DNA from: Teichococcus oryzae
GTDB lineage: Bacteria; Pseudomonadota; Alphaproteobacteria; Acetobacterales; Acetobacteraceae
Reading direction: 5' to 3'
Length of the DNA stretch: 64,000 nt
NCBI RefSeq assembly: GCF_008386565.1
Contig: NZ_VUKA01000008.1
Location: 60,977-124,976, forward strand
Of this stretch, positions 54,101-62,649 are shown in pieces. The first letter of the stretch is position 1, and each line of letters starts with the position of its first letter. The notes under the pieces were generated by a model. It saw nothing but the letters and a program-made list of their open reading frames with translations. It was not told the DNA's origin and did not search any database. The position numbers were made by a program, and so were the translations under genes.

Positions 54101-55892
54101 GTAGGTCGAGACTTTCGAACAGCGGCAGCGCATCGGCCAGCGGCAGCGGCCCGCCCGCATGCACCAGGCGCAGCGACAGCGCGCGCTCCTTCATGCCCGG
54201 GGCGCGCTCGATGCGGGCCATGGGGCGGCCCGCCTCCAGGGCGGCCTCGGCCATGGCGAGGTCGGCCACGGCGGTGCCGGGGGCGGTGCTGTCCGTGTAG
54301 GCGTCGGGGAAGGCGTCGCCCCAGCGCGCCAGGGTGGCGGCGGCCTCGGCCTCGCCCCGCTCGGCGGTCAGCGCCTCGCCCAGCCGGTCGGCGAAGGAAC
54401 GGGCGGCCTGCACCACCGCCGCTTCCATCACCGTGTCGTCCACCGCCGGCACGGCGCCGGGCACGGTGCCGATGATGTAGTGGACGCGGGCCAGCGGCGT
54501 GTCGCCCAGCGCGATGTGGAAGGCGGAAAGCCGGCCGCCAAAGGCGCGGGCCAGCATCGCGCCTATTTTTTCGCGCAGGCGAGTGTCGAAGGTGTCGCGC
54601 GGCAGCCAGGCCAGGGCGGACACGAAGCGCTCAAACGGGTCCCGCCGCAGATACAGCGCCGGCCGCGGCCGGATGCCGAGGTCGAGCGCGCGCCGCGCCC
54701 CGTCCAGGATCGCCTCGTCCCCCGCCTGGAACAGCTCGTCGCGCGGCCAGGTGTCGAGGATGTTGCGCATGGCGCGGCCGTCATGGCTGTCGGGGTTCAC
54801 CCCGGCGAGGCCCAGGATGCGCTCCACCTTGGCGCCCAGCCAGGGGATGGAGCGCGGGTTGCGGTTATAGGCCGTGGCGGCGAACAGGCCGAGGAACAGC
54901 CGCATCCCGACCGTCCGCCCATCGGGGCCGGAAATGCGGGTGGCCACCACGTCGGCATGCTGCGGGCGGTGGACGCGGGCGCGGAGATTGGCCTTGGCGA
55001 TGCCCACCGGAGGCCCGTCGCGCAGGGAAGCGCGGATCGCCGGCGGCACGGCGGACAGGTCGCGCAGCGCGTCGAACACCGGCACGCCTTCATCCCGCAG
55101 CAGGCCCAGGCTTTCCTCCGCCCGGTCGGGCGCCCCCGCCTCCCCGAAGCGGATCAGCCGGTGGCCAAGGAAAACGAAGTTCTCCTCGGCCAGCCAGCGC
55201 AGGAAGTCGCCGCCATCGCCGGGGCCGATCTCCGCCTGCGCCGCCTGGAGGCGGTCCAGCACGGCGGGGAAATCCCGCACGGCCAGCCGCACCTCCGCCA
55301 GGGCGCGGCGCAACGCCGCCTCGGTGGTTTCCCAGCCGGCTTCCGGCACGCCGCCGACGCCGAGCAGCCGGCTGGTGACGGGCGCGATCTCCACATGCAT
55401 CAGGCTTTCCGGCGCGCCTTCCGCGCCCTCGGCGAAGCCGAGCAGGCGGCCGGCTTCATCGCGCCGCACCCGCATCACCGGGTGCAGCAGGCGCCGGGCG
55501 GTGCGGCCCGAAAGGGTCAGCGCGGCCAGCACGCTGTCCACCAGGAACGGCATGTCGGGGGTGACGATCTCGGCCACCGCCACGGCGCCGCGGCCGGGGC
55601 CGGGCGGGCGCAGCCGCACCTTGGTCGCGCGGGGCGCTCCATTCCGGGCCTCGCCAGCGGGGGCGCCGTCATCCGGCGGCAGCTCCTGGGCGAAGGTGAA
55701 CAGGCTGGCGGCCGCGGCGGCGAGGCGCTCCGGCGGCTCGGCGGCCAGTTCCGCGGTGGGCAGTCCCTCCGCCATGCGGAGCAGCAGCGTGCCGGCGGCG
55801 GATGGCAGGGAAGGCGCCTGGCGGTGCAGGGCCTCGGTGGCGGCACGCAGCAACTCGGCGCGCGCCCCGCCCTTGTCCATTCCATCGGGCAT
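51171..55892 (-). CDS. NAD-specific glutamate dehydrogenase, 180-kDa class
   Basis: 1573 residues, the normal size of the large GDH (L-180) class. N-terminal ACT-like regulatory part ([28 protein letters not shown]), catalytic centre [20 protein letters not shown] and [15 protein letters not shown] (catalytic Lys), nucleotide-binding part with [16 protein letters not shown] and [12 protein letters not shown], and a long helical C-terminus. It deaminates glutamate to 2-oxoglutarate. ATG 55892 is chosen because GGAGG at 55902-55906 is nine bases upstream; the open frame to 57218 is antisense to the next gene and not real. Confidence 0.95.
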   Translation of the reverse strand: [1573 protein letters not shown]

Positions 55893-56060
55893 GCCGGCCA
55901 TCCTCCGTGTTTCAGCACTTCCCAGGATCGCCCCGGTCCGGCCGCGCTTCAAGACACGCTGTGCCGATATCTTCGGCAGGCTGCATAAGAATCCGGCGAT
56001 GGGCGAATCGCGCGGAAGGCGTGTCAAAGCGGCCGCGGCAAGGCTATCCTGGTTTCCGCC

Positions 56061-57284
56061 ATGACCATGACACTCGCCGACCTCCTTGCCCCCGTCACCC
56101 CGGAGCAGTTCTTCGCCGAGTATTACGACCGGCAGCCGCTGCATGTATCCGGGGGTGCCGCCAAATTCGCCTCGGTGCTGAGCTGGCGCGGCATCAACCG
56201 CCTGCTGGACCAGACCCATATCTGGTCCTCCCAGTCGCTGAAGGTGGTGCTGGACGGCACCCCCGTCCCGCCGGAGCAGTATTGCGCGCGCGCCACCAGC
56301 CGCGATGGCGCGCCGGTGCAGCAGCCCGATTCGGCGCGGCTGGCGCATTGGGTGAAGCAGGGCGCCTCGGTCGTCATGAACGACGTGGACAGCCTTTCGC
56401 CGGGCCTCGCCGCCGTGTCCGACGCGCTGGAGGACGCAGGCCTCGGCAAGGCGCAGGCGAATGTCTATATCTCCTGGCAGAGCCACAAGGCCTTCCCCAC
56501 CCATTTCGACACCCATGACGTCTGGGCGGTGCAGGTGGAGGGCGAGAAGACCTGGAACATCTGGGAAGGCCGCGCCGAATGGCCGATCGCCCATCCCGTG
56601 TTCAACTTCCCCAGGGAGCATCACGAGCGTGCCCGCGGCAAGCTGCGCGGCGCCGTGACGCTGAAGGTCGGCGACCTGCTCTACCTGCCGCGCGGCTGGT
56701 ACCATGATGCCCTGGCCGAGGCCCCGGCCTCGGTTCATGTCGCCTATGGCGTGCACGCGCCGCTGGGCATGGACCTGGTGAACATGCTGCTGGAGCGGGT
56801 GCTGTACGATGCCGAGTTCCGCAAGCCGCTGCCGCGCCAGGACGGATCGGCCGCGGCGAAGTTCGCGCTGACGAGTCGCGCCGGGCAGCTCGGTCAAAGG
56901 CTGGCGGAGCTGACCCGCGACCCGAAGGTGATGGAGGTGCTGGGCCGTTTCGTCGCCGATTACCGCTTCCGCCGGGGCGGCAACGACCTGCTGGCGGCGC
57001 GTGGCATGGCCACCCCCGCCGCTCAGGCCGCTGCGGGAAGCGACGACAGCCAGGCCTTCCGCGTGGTGGCGAACGGCGCCAGGGCGGTGCGGCGCGGCGC
57101 CGAATGGGTGATCAAGGCGCCGGGCGGCGCCGTGCCGCTGGCGCCGGCGGAGGCCGAGGCGGCCAACTGGCTGCTGGCCCGCCCGGATGGCACGGAGGCC
57201 GAGCTGCGCGGCGCGCATCCGGGGGTCGATGCCGGCGCCTTGCTGCGACGCCTGACGGAAGCGGGGATGCTGGCACCCACATGA
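56061..57284 (+). CDS. JmjC/cupin-4 family 2-oxoglutarate oxygenase
   Basis: 407 residues. EQFFAEYYDRQPLHVSGG is the usual opening of cupin-4 (RoxA/YcfD-like) hydroxylases. The iron ligands are likely His and Asp in FPTHFDTHDVWAVQ and a His in YLPRGWYHDA; EKTWNIWEG lies between. Bacterial relatives hydroxylate a ribosomal protein arginine, but this one has a different C-terminal half, so the substrate is open. ATG 56061. Stop overlaps the next start (ATGA). Confidence 0.83.
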   Translation: MTMTLADLLAPVTPEQFFAEYYDRQPLHVSGGAAKFASVLSWRGINRLLDQTHIWSSQSLKVVLDGTPVPPEQYCARATSRDGAPVQQPDSARLAHWVKQGASVVMNDVDSLSPGLAAVSDALEDAGLGKAQANVYISWQSHKAFPTHFDTHDVWAVQVEGEKTWNIWEGRAEWPIAHPVFNFPREHHERARGKLRGAVTLKVGDLLYLPRGWYHDALAEAPASVHVAYGVHAPLGMDLVNMLLERVLYDAEFRKPLPRQDGSAAAKFALTSRAGQLGQRLAELTRDPKVMEVLGRFVADYRFRRGGNDLLAARGMATPAAQAAAGSDDSQAFRVVANGARAVRRGAEWVIKAPGGAVPLAPAEAEAANWLLARPDGTEAELRGAHPGVDAGALLRRLTEAGMLAPT

Positions 57285-57721
57285 TCCCCCTGCTGATGCC
57301 GGTGCTGGCCGGCCTGATCGTGAGCGGCCTCGCCTCCGGGGCCCTGGCGCAGCCGCGCGCCTTCAACTGCATCGGCGCCGAGCGGCTGGAGGACGACGTG
57401 TTCGAGGTGCGCTTCCCGCCGCGCAGCGCCAGCCCGACGGAAGCGGCGCGCACCCCCGTCGCCGCCGCCGCGGCACTGGCCCGGGAAAGCCCTGCCCGCA
57501 ACATCTGCGTCCTCGGCCATGCGGTGCGGGAAGGCGGCCAGGCCACCAGCACCGAGCTGGCGGCCCGCCGCGCGCGGGAAGTGTCGGAGATGCTGTCGGT
57601 GCAGCACGGCATCGAGCGGGACCGCATCCGGGCCGAGGCGCGCAATCCCGGCTTCAGCCGCAGCACGGAAAACCGCGAAGCGCGCAGCGTGACCATCGTG
57701 GTGCTGCCCGCGGCGCCCTGA
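57281..57721 (+). CDS. Secreted OmpA-like domain protein
   Basis: 146 residues. Signal peptide (MIPLLMPVLAGLIVSGLASGALA) then a compact OmpA-C-like region: ICVLGHAVREGGQATSTELAARRAREVSEMLSVQHGI...IRAEARNPGFSRSTENREARSVTIVV, which follows the GH-(E)-G-x-LA..RA..V...NR peptidoglycan-binding pattern loosely. The typical GHTD aspartate is absent, so binding of peptidoglycan is not assured. Coupled to the JmjC gene. Confidence 0.65.
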   Translation: MIPLLMPVLAGLIVSGLASGALAQPRAFNCIGAERLEDDVFEVRFPPRSASPTEAARTPVAAAAALARESPARNICVLGHAVREGGQATSTELAARRAREVSEMLSVQHGIERDRIRAEARNPGFSRSTENREARSVTIVVLPAAP

Positions 57722-57813
57722 GGCGCCTGCTTCCATGAGGGGTGGCGGGAAGATGCGGGGCCTTCCATGCTGGCATCTGGGCGCGCCGCGTCCGTCACCA
57801 CGGGAGAATGCCC

Positions 57814-58704
57814 ATGTCGCGACAGCGCGTCCGTGACCTGCTGGCCCAGTGCCGCATCACCGACGGAAAGGATTTCCGCCTTTCCGATCGTTCCACCGCC
57901 GGCGAGCCCAACGGCATCGGCAAGGGGGAAGCACCGGAACTGTTGAAGGAAGGGGTAGAAACGCTTGCCTCCCTGCAGGACCGGCTGGCGGCGCAGGATC
58001 GTCACGCGGTGCTGGCCGTGTTCCAGGCGATGGATGCGGCGGGCAAGGATGGCGCCATCAAGCACGCCTTCACCGGCCTGAACCCGCAGGGCTGCCTGGT
58101 TTATTCCTTCAAGGCGCCGGGCAGCGAGGATCTGGACCGGGACTTCCTGCGCCGCCACGTGCTGCGCCTGCCGGCGCGGGGCCAGATCGGCATCCACAAC
58201 CGCTCCTGGTATGAGGAGGTGCTGGTGGCGCGCGTCCATCCGGCCATCCTCGCGCGGCAGAACCTGCCGGCCGAGGTGGTGACGGAGCGCATCTGGGACG
58301 AGCGGCTGGAGGACATCGCCGCTTTCGAGCGTTATCTCAGCCGCCAGGGCTTCATGGTCCTGAAGTTCTTCCTGCATCTCGGCCGCGACGAGCAGCGCAA
58401 GCGGCTGATGGCGCGCATCGAGGAGCCGGACAAGAACTGGAAGCTCGATTCGGGGGACATCGCCGAGCGCCGGCACTGGGATGACTACCAGAACGCCTAT
58501 GAGGCGGCGATCCGCGCCACGGCCACCACGGCGGCGCCCTGGTTCGTCATTCCGGCCGACCGCAAATGGCTGACCCGGCTTCTGGTGGTGGAGGCGATGG
58601 TCGAGGCGCTGGAGCAGATCGACCCGCGCTACCCAGAGCTGGACGAGGCGGGAAGGGAGCGGCTGCGCGACGCCGCCAAGGCGCTGCGCCGCAAGGACGC
58701 CTAA
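57814..58704 (+). CDS. ppk2: Polyphosphate:nucleotide phosphotransferase, PPK2 family
   Basis: 296 residues. Walker A in VFQAMDAAGKDGAIKH; FKAPGSEDLDRDFLRRHVLRLPARGQIGIHNRSWYEEVLVARVHP is characteristic of the PPK2 class III type (TIGR03709), as is FFLHLGRDEQRKRLMARIEEPDKNWKL. It moves phosphate between polyphosphate and AMP/ADP. ATG 57814 is used since GGGAGA lies six bases upstream; ATG 57808 abuts that site. A terminator follows immediately. Confidence 0.92.
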   Translation: MSRQRVRDLLAQCRITDGKDFRLSDRSTAGEPNGIGKGEAPELLKEGVETLASLQDRLAAQDRHAVLAVFQAMDAAGKDGAIKHAFTGLNPQGCLVYSFKAPGSEDLDRDFLRRHVLRLPARGQIGIHNRSWYEEVLVARVHPAILARQNLPAEVVTERIWDERLEDIAAFERYLSRQGFMVLKFFLHLGRDEQRKRLMARIEEPDKNWKLDSGDIAERRHWDDYQNAYEAAIRATATTAAPWFVIPADRKWLTRLLVVEAMVEALEQIDPRYPELDEAGRERLRDAAKALRRKDA

Positions 58705-58706
58705 CA

Positions 58707-58749
58707 CGGAAAAGGGCGCGGCCCGCCGGAGCGTGCCGCGCCCTTTCCG
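58707..58749. terminator. Bidirectional terminator between ppk2 and csbD-like gene
   Basis: Fifteen-base arms (CGGAAAGGGCGCGGC type, with one extra A on the left) at 58707-58722 and 58735-58749 enclose a 12-base loop. The A/T-rich outer ends give short U runs in both directions, serving the two convergent genes. Confidence 0.7.
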
Positions 58750-58763
58750 GCTTTCTTCCGCGT

Positions 58764-59075
58764 TCAGCGGCGGGCGGTCAGCAGCCCAAGCACATAGCCG
58801 ACGGCGCCGACGATCAGCAGCGTGGTCACTGGCTGCTGCTCGACCTGCCGCACCACCCGCTCACCGGCATGGCTGGCATATTCCCGGGCCCGCTCGCCGG
58901 CCTGCTGGGCATAGTCGCGCGCATCGCCATAGGCATGCTGGGCGCGGCCCGCCACCTGGCGCGCCATGCCGCGCATCTTGTGTTCCGGATCATCCGCCAT
59001 GTTGCCGAAGCCTTCCTGGGCCTGGCCCGTGACGTTCTCCAGCGTGCCTTCGACCTGATCCTTGTTCATGGACAT
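58764..59075 (-). CDS. CsbD-like stress protein with C-terminal membrane segment
   Basis: 103 residues. MNKDQVEGTLENVTGQAQEGFGNMADDPEHKMRG is a CsbD-type start; the middle is Ala/Gln/Arg-rich amphipathic helix (AGRAQHAYGDARDYAQQAGERAREYAS) and the end is a hydrophobic helix (TLLIVGAVGYVLGLLTARR). CsbD proteins are general-stress proteins of unknown action. ATG 59075 has AAAGGAG; ATG 59069 also possible. Lies 21 bases after the membrane protein gene, so probably one operon. Confidence 0.85.
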   Translation of the reverse strand: MSMNKDQVEGTLENVTGQAQEGFGNMADDPEHKMRGMARQVAGRAQHAYGDARDYAQQAGERAREYASHAGERVVRQVEQQPVTTLLIVGAVGYVLGLLTARR

Positions 59076-59096
59076 GGGCTCCTTTCACGAAACGAA

Positions 59097-60071
59097 TTAG
59101 CGATAGCGGGCCGCCACGGTTACGGCCGGGGCCGGGCGGGTGCCGAGGCGGGCGGCGATGGCGGACACGATGGCGCCCAGCAGCAGCAGCGCAAAGGTCC
59201 AGTAGGCGGCCGCGGCGGCGGCCGTGGCAGCGCTGTCAGCCGCCTGGCGGGCCTGTTCCTCGGCTTCCTGCAGGCGCTGCTGCGTTTGCTGCTCCACCTG
59301 CTGCACCCGGTTCTGCGCTTCCTCCTGGCTGATGCCGCCCTCGGCGGCGATCAGGGCGGTCAGGCGGTCACGGTCGCCCTGCGGCAACTCGCCCTCGGTG
59401 ATGCGGCGGGCGGCGATCTGGCCGATCTCGGCGCGGCGCTGGTCGCTGTTCATCTGCGCGGGGTCGCCGGTGCCGGTGCCGGCCAGGGCATTCTGCAGGC
59501 GGTCGATCGCGGATTGGGCGGTTGATTGCAGCGCATCATTGCTGGTGCGGTCGGCCACCTCGCCGCCGGCCGCGCTGGCCAGGCTGCCCACACCGCTCGC
59601 CGCGCCGCCAAACACGCCGGACAGGGTGGAGCCGGCCGTGTGCAGGGCGCTGCTCGCGAGGCTTCCCAGGAGCATGCCTGCCAGGATGGTTGCCGTGGCC
59701 CACATCGCCAAGCCGTGCAGCAGCCCGTCGGTACGGTCGCTGGTGCCGGACAGGCGCGCCGCGACATAGGCGCCGAGCCCCAGCCCGATCAGGTGCGACA
59801 CCACCATCCACACGCCGCCGCCAATGCCGAATGTGGCGGCATCGGGTGTATCGCGTGCCGCGGCGTCAACCAGATTGGCACCGACCGCCACGCCCAGGAT
59901 GTTCAACCCCGCGCCCACCACCACGGCGATGGCCGTGCCGGCCAGGACGGCGCCCCAGGAAATGCGCGTTGTCCTGAACAGGCCTTGGGAAGCGCCCAGG
60001 GGGGCGCCATGGAGGCTGACATCCTCCCGTGGTCCGGCCGAATGAGTCGCGGAATGCGCGGATGTGCTCAT
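59097..60071 (-). CDS. Membrane protein with glycine-rich helices and Gln-rich coiled coil
   Basis: 324 residues. Four hydrophobic segments in the first ~150 residues (ISWGAVLAGTAIAVVVGAGLNIL; GVWMVVSHLIGLGLGAYVAARL; a third about 115-140), then a long hydrophilic helix with DRLTALIAAEGGISQEEAQNRVQQVEQQTQQRLQEAEEQARQAADSA that should form a coiled coil, and a final membrane helix. Proteins of this plan are often annotated 'PhnA-like' in alphaproteobacteria, without evidence for a phosphonate role. Grouped here with two CsbD genes, suggesting an envelope-stress function. Confidence 0.8.
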   Translation of the reverse strand: MSTSAHSATHSAGPREDVSLHGAPLGASQGLFRTTRISWGAVLAGTAIAVVVGAGLNILGVAVGANLVDAAARDTPDAATFGIGGGVWMVVSHLIGLGLGAYVAARLSGTSDRTDGLLHGLAMWATATILAGMLLGSLASSALHTAGSTLSGVFGGAASGVGSLASAAGGEVADRTSNDALQSTAQSAIDRLQNALAGTGTGDPAQMNSDQRRAEIGQIAARRITEGELPQGDRDRLTALIAAEGGISQEEAQNRVQQVEQQTQQRLQEAEEQARQAADSAATAAAAAAYWTFALLLLGAIVSAIAARLGTRPAPAVTVAARYR

Positions 60072-60201
60072 TTTGAACCCTGTTCTTCGTGGCCCCGCCT
60101 TTTCGCGGATGGCCGATTCTTGGAGGGCACGCCCGAGGGGGATGGAAACTCCCCCTCTGGTCGCTCATGGGCCCGGGAACGAGGCCCTGATAGCCGCCGG
60201 C

Positions 60202-60384
60202 TCAGTGGCCGGTGGCGTCGCGCGCCTTGTCCTTGGCGCCGCCCACAGCGTTCTGAACCTTGCCTTCGGCCTTGTCGGCCTTGCCCTCGATCTCGGTGGC
60301 GCGGTCACCCGTCACCTTGCCGGCGGCTTCCTTGATGGCGCCCTTGGCCTGCTTGGCAGCGCCCTCGATGCGGTCCTTGTCCAT
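60202..60384 (-). CDS. CsbD-family stress protein
   Basis: 60 residues: MDKDRIEGAAKQAKGAIKEAAGKVTGDRATEIEGKADKAEGKVQNAVGGAKDKARDATGH in outline, i.e. two CsbD half-repeats of Gly-Lys-Ala-rich amphipathic helix. ATG 60384 follows AAGGAGAAGG; the longer open frame upstream is not part of the family. Followed by a hairpin at 60135-60157 and the membrane-protein gene. Confidence 0.9.
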   Translation of the reverse strand: MDKDRIEGAAKQAKGAIKEAAGKVTGDRATEIEGKADKAEGKVQNAVGGAKDKARDATGH

Positions 60385-60616
60385 CTGGCCTTCTCCTTGT
60401 GAAGCGCGGCATGGCGCGATGTCGTGCCGCGGCCGCTTTTGCGACGATTGTCCAAGGAGAACGGAAGGGAACAGCAAGGGTTGCGGCATAGCCTGGAAAG
60501 GCGCAGGCAGCGCTGAAGCCCGGCGCCCGGCCGGAACAGGAGCCGGGTCGGAAAAGGCGCCGGGGGACAAGCTTTTTCGAAGGTGGCTCCGCCGGGAGGC
60601 CGGCCCGCCATGGTGC

Positions 60617-61876
60617 TTAGTGCCGCTCGTAGATCAGGCGGGCGCGGATAGTGCCGGGGATCTCGCGCAGGGAAGCCAGCACCGCCTCCGGGTCCGCCAC
60701 CCCTTCGGCATCCATGACCACGTAGCCGATGGCGGCATCGGTCTGCAGGTACTGGGCGCCGATATTGAGGGAGAAGCGGCTGAACACCTCGTTCATCGCC
60801 GCCAGCACGCCGGGAACGTTGCGGTGGACGTGCAGGAAGCGGGTGCCGGTGGGGCGCGCCGGCAGTGTCACCTCGGGGAAGTTCACCGCGCTCAGCGTGG
60901 TGCCGGTGTCGGAATAATCGGACAGCTTGCGTGCCGTTTCCTCGCCGATGCGGGCCTGCGCCTCCTCCGTGCTGCCGCCGATATGCGGAGTCAGGATCAC
61001 GTTGGGCAGGCCCTGGAGGGGGGAGGTGAAGCGCTCGCCATTGCGCTTCGGCTCCTCGGGGAACACATCGGCCGCGACGCCCAGCAGCTTGCCGCTGCGC
61101 AGCGCATCGGCCACGGCGTCAAGGTCCACCACCGTGCCGCGGGAATTGTTGATCAGGATGGCGCCGGGGCGCATCGCCGCCACCTCCGCCGCGCCGATCA
61201 GGCTGCGGGTGGCGGGCGTTTCCGGGACATGGAGGCTGACCACATCCGCGGCGCCAAGCAGGTCGTGCAGGCTGGCCGCCGCCACGGCGTTGCCATGCGG
61301 CAGCTTGGTCACGGTGTCATAATAGATGACGCGCATGCCGAAGGCTTCGGCCAGCACCGAAAGCTGCGAGCCGATATTGCCGTAGCCGACGATGCCCAGC
61401 GTCTTGCCACGCACCTCCCGGCTGTTGGTGGCGGACTTGTCCCAGCCGCCATCATGCGCCGCGCGGGAACGGTCGGGGATGCGGCGCAGCAGCATGATGA
61501 TCTCGCCCATCACCAGTTCCGCGACCGAGCGGGTGTTGGAGAAGGGGGCATTGAACACGGGGATGCCGAGTTCCTCGGCCGCCGCCAGGTCCACCTGGTT
61601 GGTGCCGATGCAGAAGCAGCCCACGGCGACCAGCCGGTCCGCCGCCTCCAGCACTTCCCGCGTCAGCTGGGTGCGGGAGCGGATGCCGAGCAGATGGACG
61701 CCCTGCAGGGCCTGCTTCAGCGCCTCGCCTTCCAGCGCCTTCGCTTCCCGCTGGATGTTGGTGTAGCCGGCGTCGCCCAGCGTCGCCACGGCGCTGTCCG
61801 AGACCCCCTCCAGCAGCAGGATGCGGATACGGTCCTTGGGGAGCGAAATGCGTTGATTGGGGATGCTGTGCGACAT
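60617..61876 (-). CDS. serA: D-3-phosphoglycerate dehydrogenase SerA
   Basis: 419 residues. First enzyme of serine synthesis. ILLLEGVSDSAVATLGDAGY, GIRSRTQLTREVLEAADRL, NAPFSNTRSVAELVMGEIIML, LGIVGYGNIGSQLSVLAEAFG (NAD-binding loop), INNSRGTVVDLDAVADAL and LTPHIGGSTEEAQ (catalytic His) show the E. coli-like class, with a C-terminal ACT domain (FLHVHRNVPGVLAAMNEVFS) for serine feedback. ATG 61876 is used; GTG 61891 has a slightly better upstream GGAAGG and cannot be excluded. Confidence 0.95.
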   Translation of the reverse strand: MSHSIPNQRISLPKDRIRILLLEGVSDSAVATLGDAGYTNIQREAKALEGEALKQALQGVHLLGIRSRTQLTREVLEAADRLVAVGCFCIGTNQVDLAAAEELGIPVFNAPFSNTRSVAELVMGEIIMLLRRIPDRSRAAHDGGWDKSATNSREVRGKTLGIVGYGNIGSQLSVLAEAFGMRVIYYDTVTKLPHGNAVAAASLHDLLGAADVVSLHVPETPATRSLIGAAEVAAMRPGAILINNSRGTVVDLDAVADALRSGKLLGVAADVFPEEPKRNGERFTSPLQGLPNVILTPHIGGSTEEAQARIGEETARKLSDYSDTGTTLSAVNFPEVTLPARPTGTRFLHVHRNVPGVLAAMNEVFSRFSLNIGAQYLQTDAAIGYVVMDAEGVADPEAVLASLREIPGTIRARLIYERH

Positions 61877-62188
61877 GGCGGCTGAATGCACCGGGAAGCC
61901 ACCTTCCGGGAAGTGCGAAACTGACAGGCTTGCTCCGCGTTCGCAGCTTTGGCCCCGGCATAAGGCTGAACAACAAGGGGCGGCTGCGTCGGGCTGGCGA
62001 TCGCCAGTTCCTTCCTATCGAATCCGGGCCGGGCGTGCAGGGTCACGCTGGGTGCATGGCGCCCTTACGCCGGGGGCGGGCCGAGAGGCCGCCTTCAGCC
62101 TTGCCGCGCGGGCCGGAGAAGTCCATGTCCCATCCCGTGCCCGCCCCGTTCGAGAAGGCGAGCCCCGCATCCGGAGAACCAACCTATC
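61877..62188. other. Divergent intergenic region, 312 bases
   Basis: Lies between serA (minus) and a small hypothetical gene (plus). Expected to hold both promoters; I see no convincing hexamer pair, no terminator and no credible ORF. The plus-strand end has GGAGAACC as ribosome site for the following gene. Confidence 0.55.
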
Positions 62189-62518
62189 ATGGCGACTGAG
62201 ATCACCGCGCTCCCCACTGCCGCGCGCCTGCGCATGGCCCGTGAGGCCCTGGCCGAGATGGCCCGGGGCGAGCTGTCAGAACGGCTTCGGCTGGAACTGG
62301 CCGCGCAGATCCTGCGCACCGCCCGCCGCGCCCGGCAGTTGACCGCCGCCAGCGCCGCCTTGCCGGCGGTGATGGCGGGCTGGGATGCCACCGCCGTGAC
62401 GGCCCGTGAATATGCCGAGGATCTGTCGCCCGCCGCCCTGGACGCGCTGCTGGCCGAGGGGCCGCGCTGGGCCGCCACGATGCTGCGCCAGGAGCCGGAA
62501 CTGCGCCACGCCGCCTGA
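62189..62518 (+). CDS. Hypothetical Ala/Leu-rich helical protein
   Basis: 109 residues, almost wholly predicted helix: LRMAREALAEMARGELSERLRLELAAQILRTARRARQ, then YAEDLSPAALDALLAEGPRWAATMLRQEPELR. No signal, membrane segment or cysteine. ATG 62189 is preceded by GGAGAACC and the gene ends in a clean terminator, so it is very likely real. I recognise no family. Confidence 0.7.
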   Translation: MATEITALPTAARLRMAREALAEMARGELSERLRLELAAQILRTARRARQLTAASAALPAVMAGWDATAVTAREYAEDLSPAALDALLAEGPRWAATMLRQEPELRHAA

Positions 62519-62545
62519 GGGCGCCGCGCCACGGATTGCTGCCTT

Positions 62546-62572
62546 GGCCGGGGCCCTGTCCCCGGCCTTTTT
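62546..62572 (+). terminator. Rho-independent terminator
   Basis: Eight-base stem GGCCGGGG / CCCCGGCC with loop CCCTGT and five T (62568-62572), 27 bases after the hypothetical gene. Confidence 0.88.
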
Positions 62573-62614
62573 CATGGGCGGCCCGTGCAATGGGGCCCGC
62601 AGGAGACGGTTTGG

Positions 62615-62649
62615 AAAAGGCCCGGGGAGCGCTGCTCCGCCGGGCCTTT
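62615..62649 (-). terminator. Rho-independent terminator of the DUF1127 gene
   Basis: AAAGGCCCGG pairs with CCGGGCCTTT (62616-62625 with 62640-62649) and an inner GGAGC/GCTCC extends the stem. On the minus strand the arm ends in CCTTTT, a short U run. Located 15 bases after the minus-strand gene; also able to act on the plus strand. Confidence 0.75.

Noticed and set aside
51069-54104. 1011-codon plus-strand ORF opposite glutamate dehydrogenase
   Set aside because: Mirror frame of a 1573-residue enzyme with intact catalytic motifs.
55893-57218. N-terminal extension of glutamate dehydrogenase by some 440 residues
   Set aside because: Family ends near ATG 55892, which has a ribosome site; the extension is antisense to the JmjC gene.
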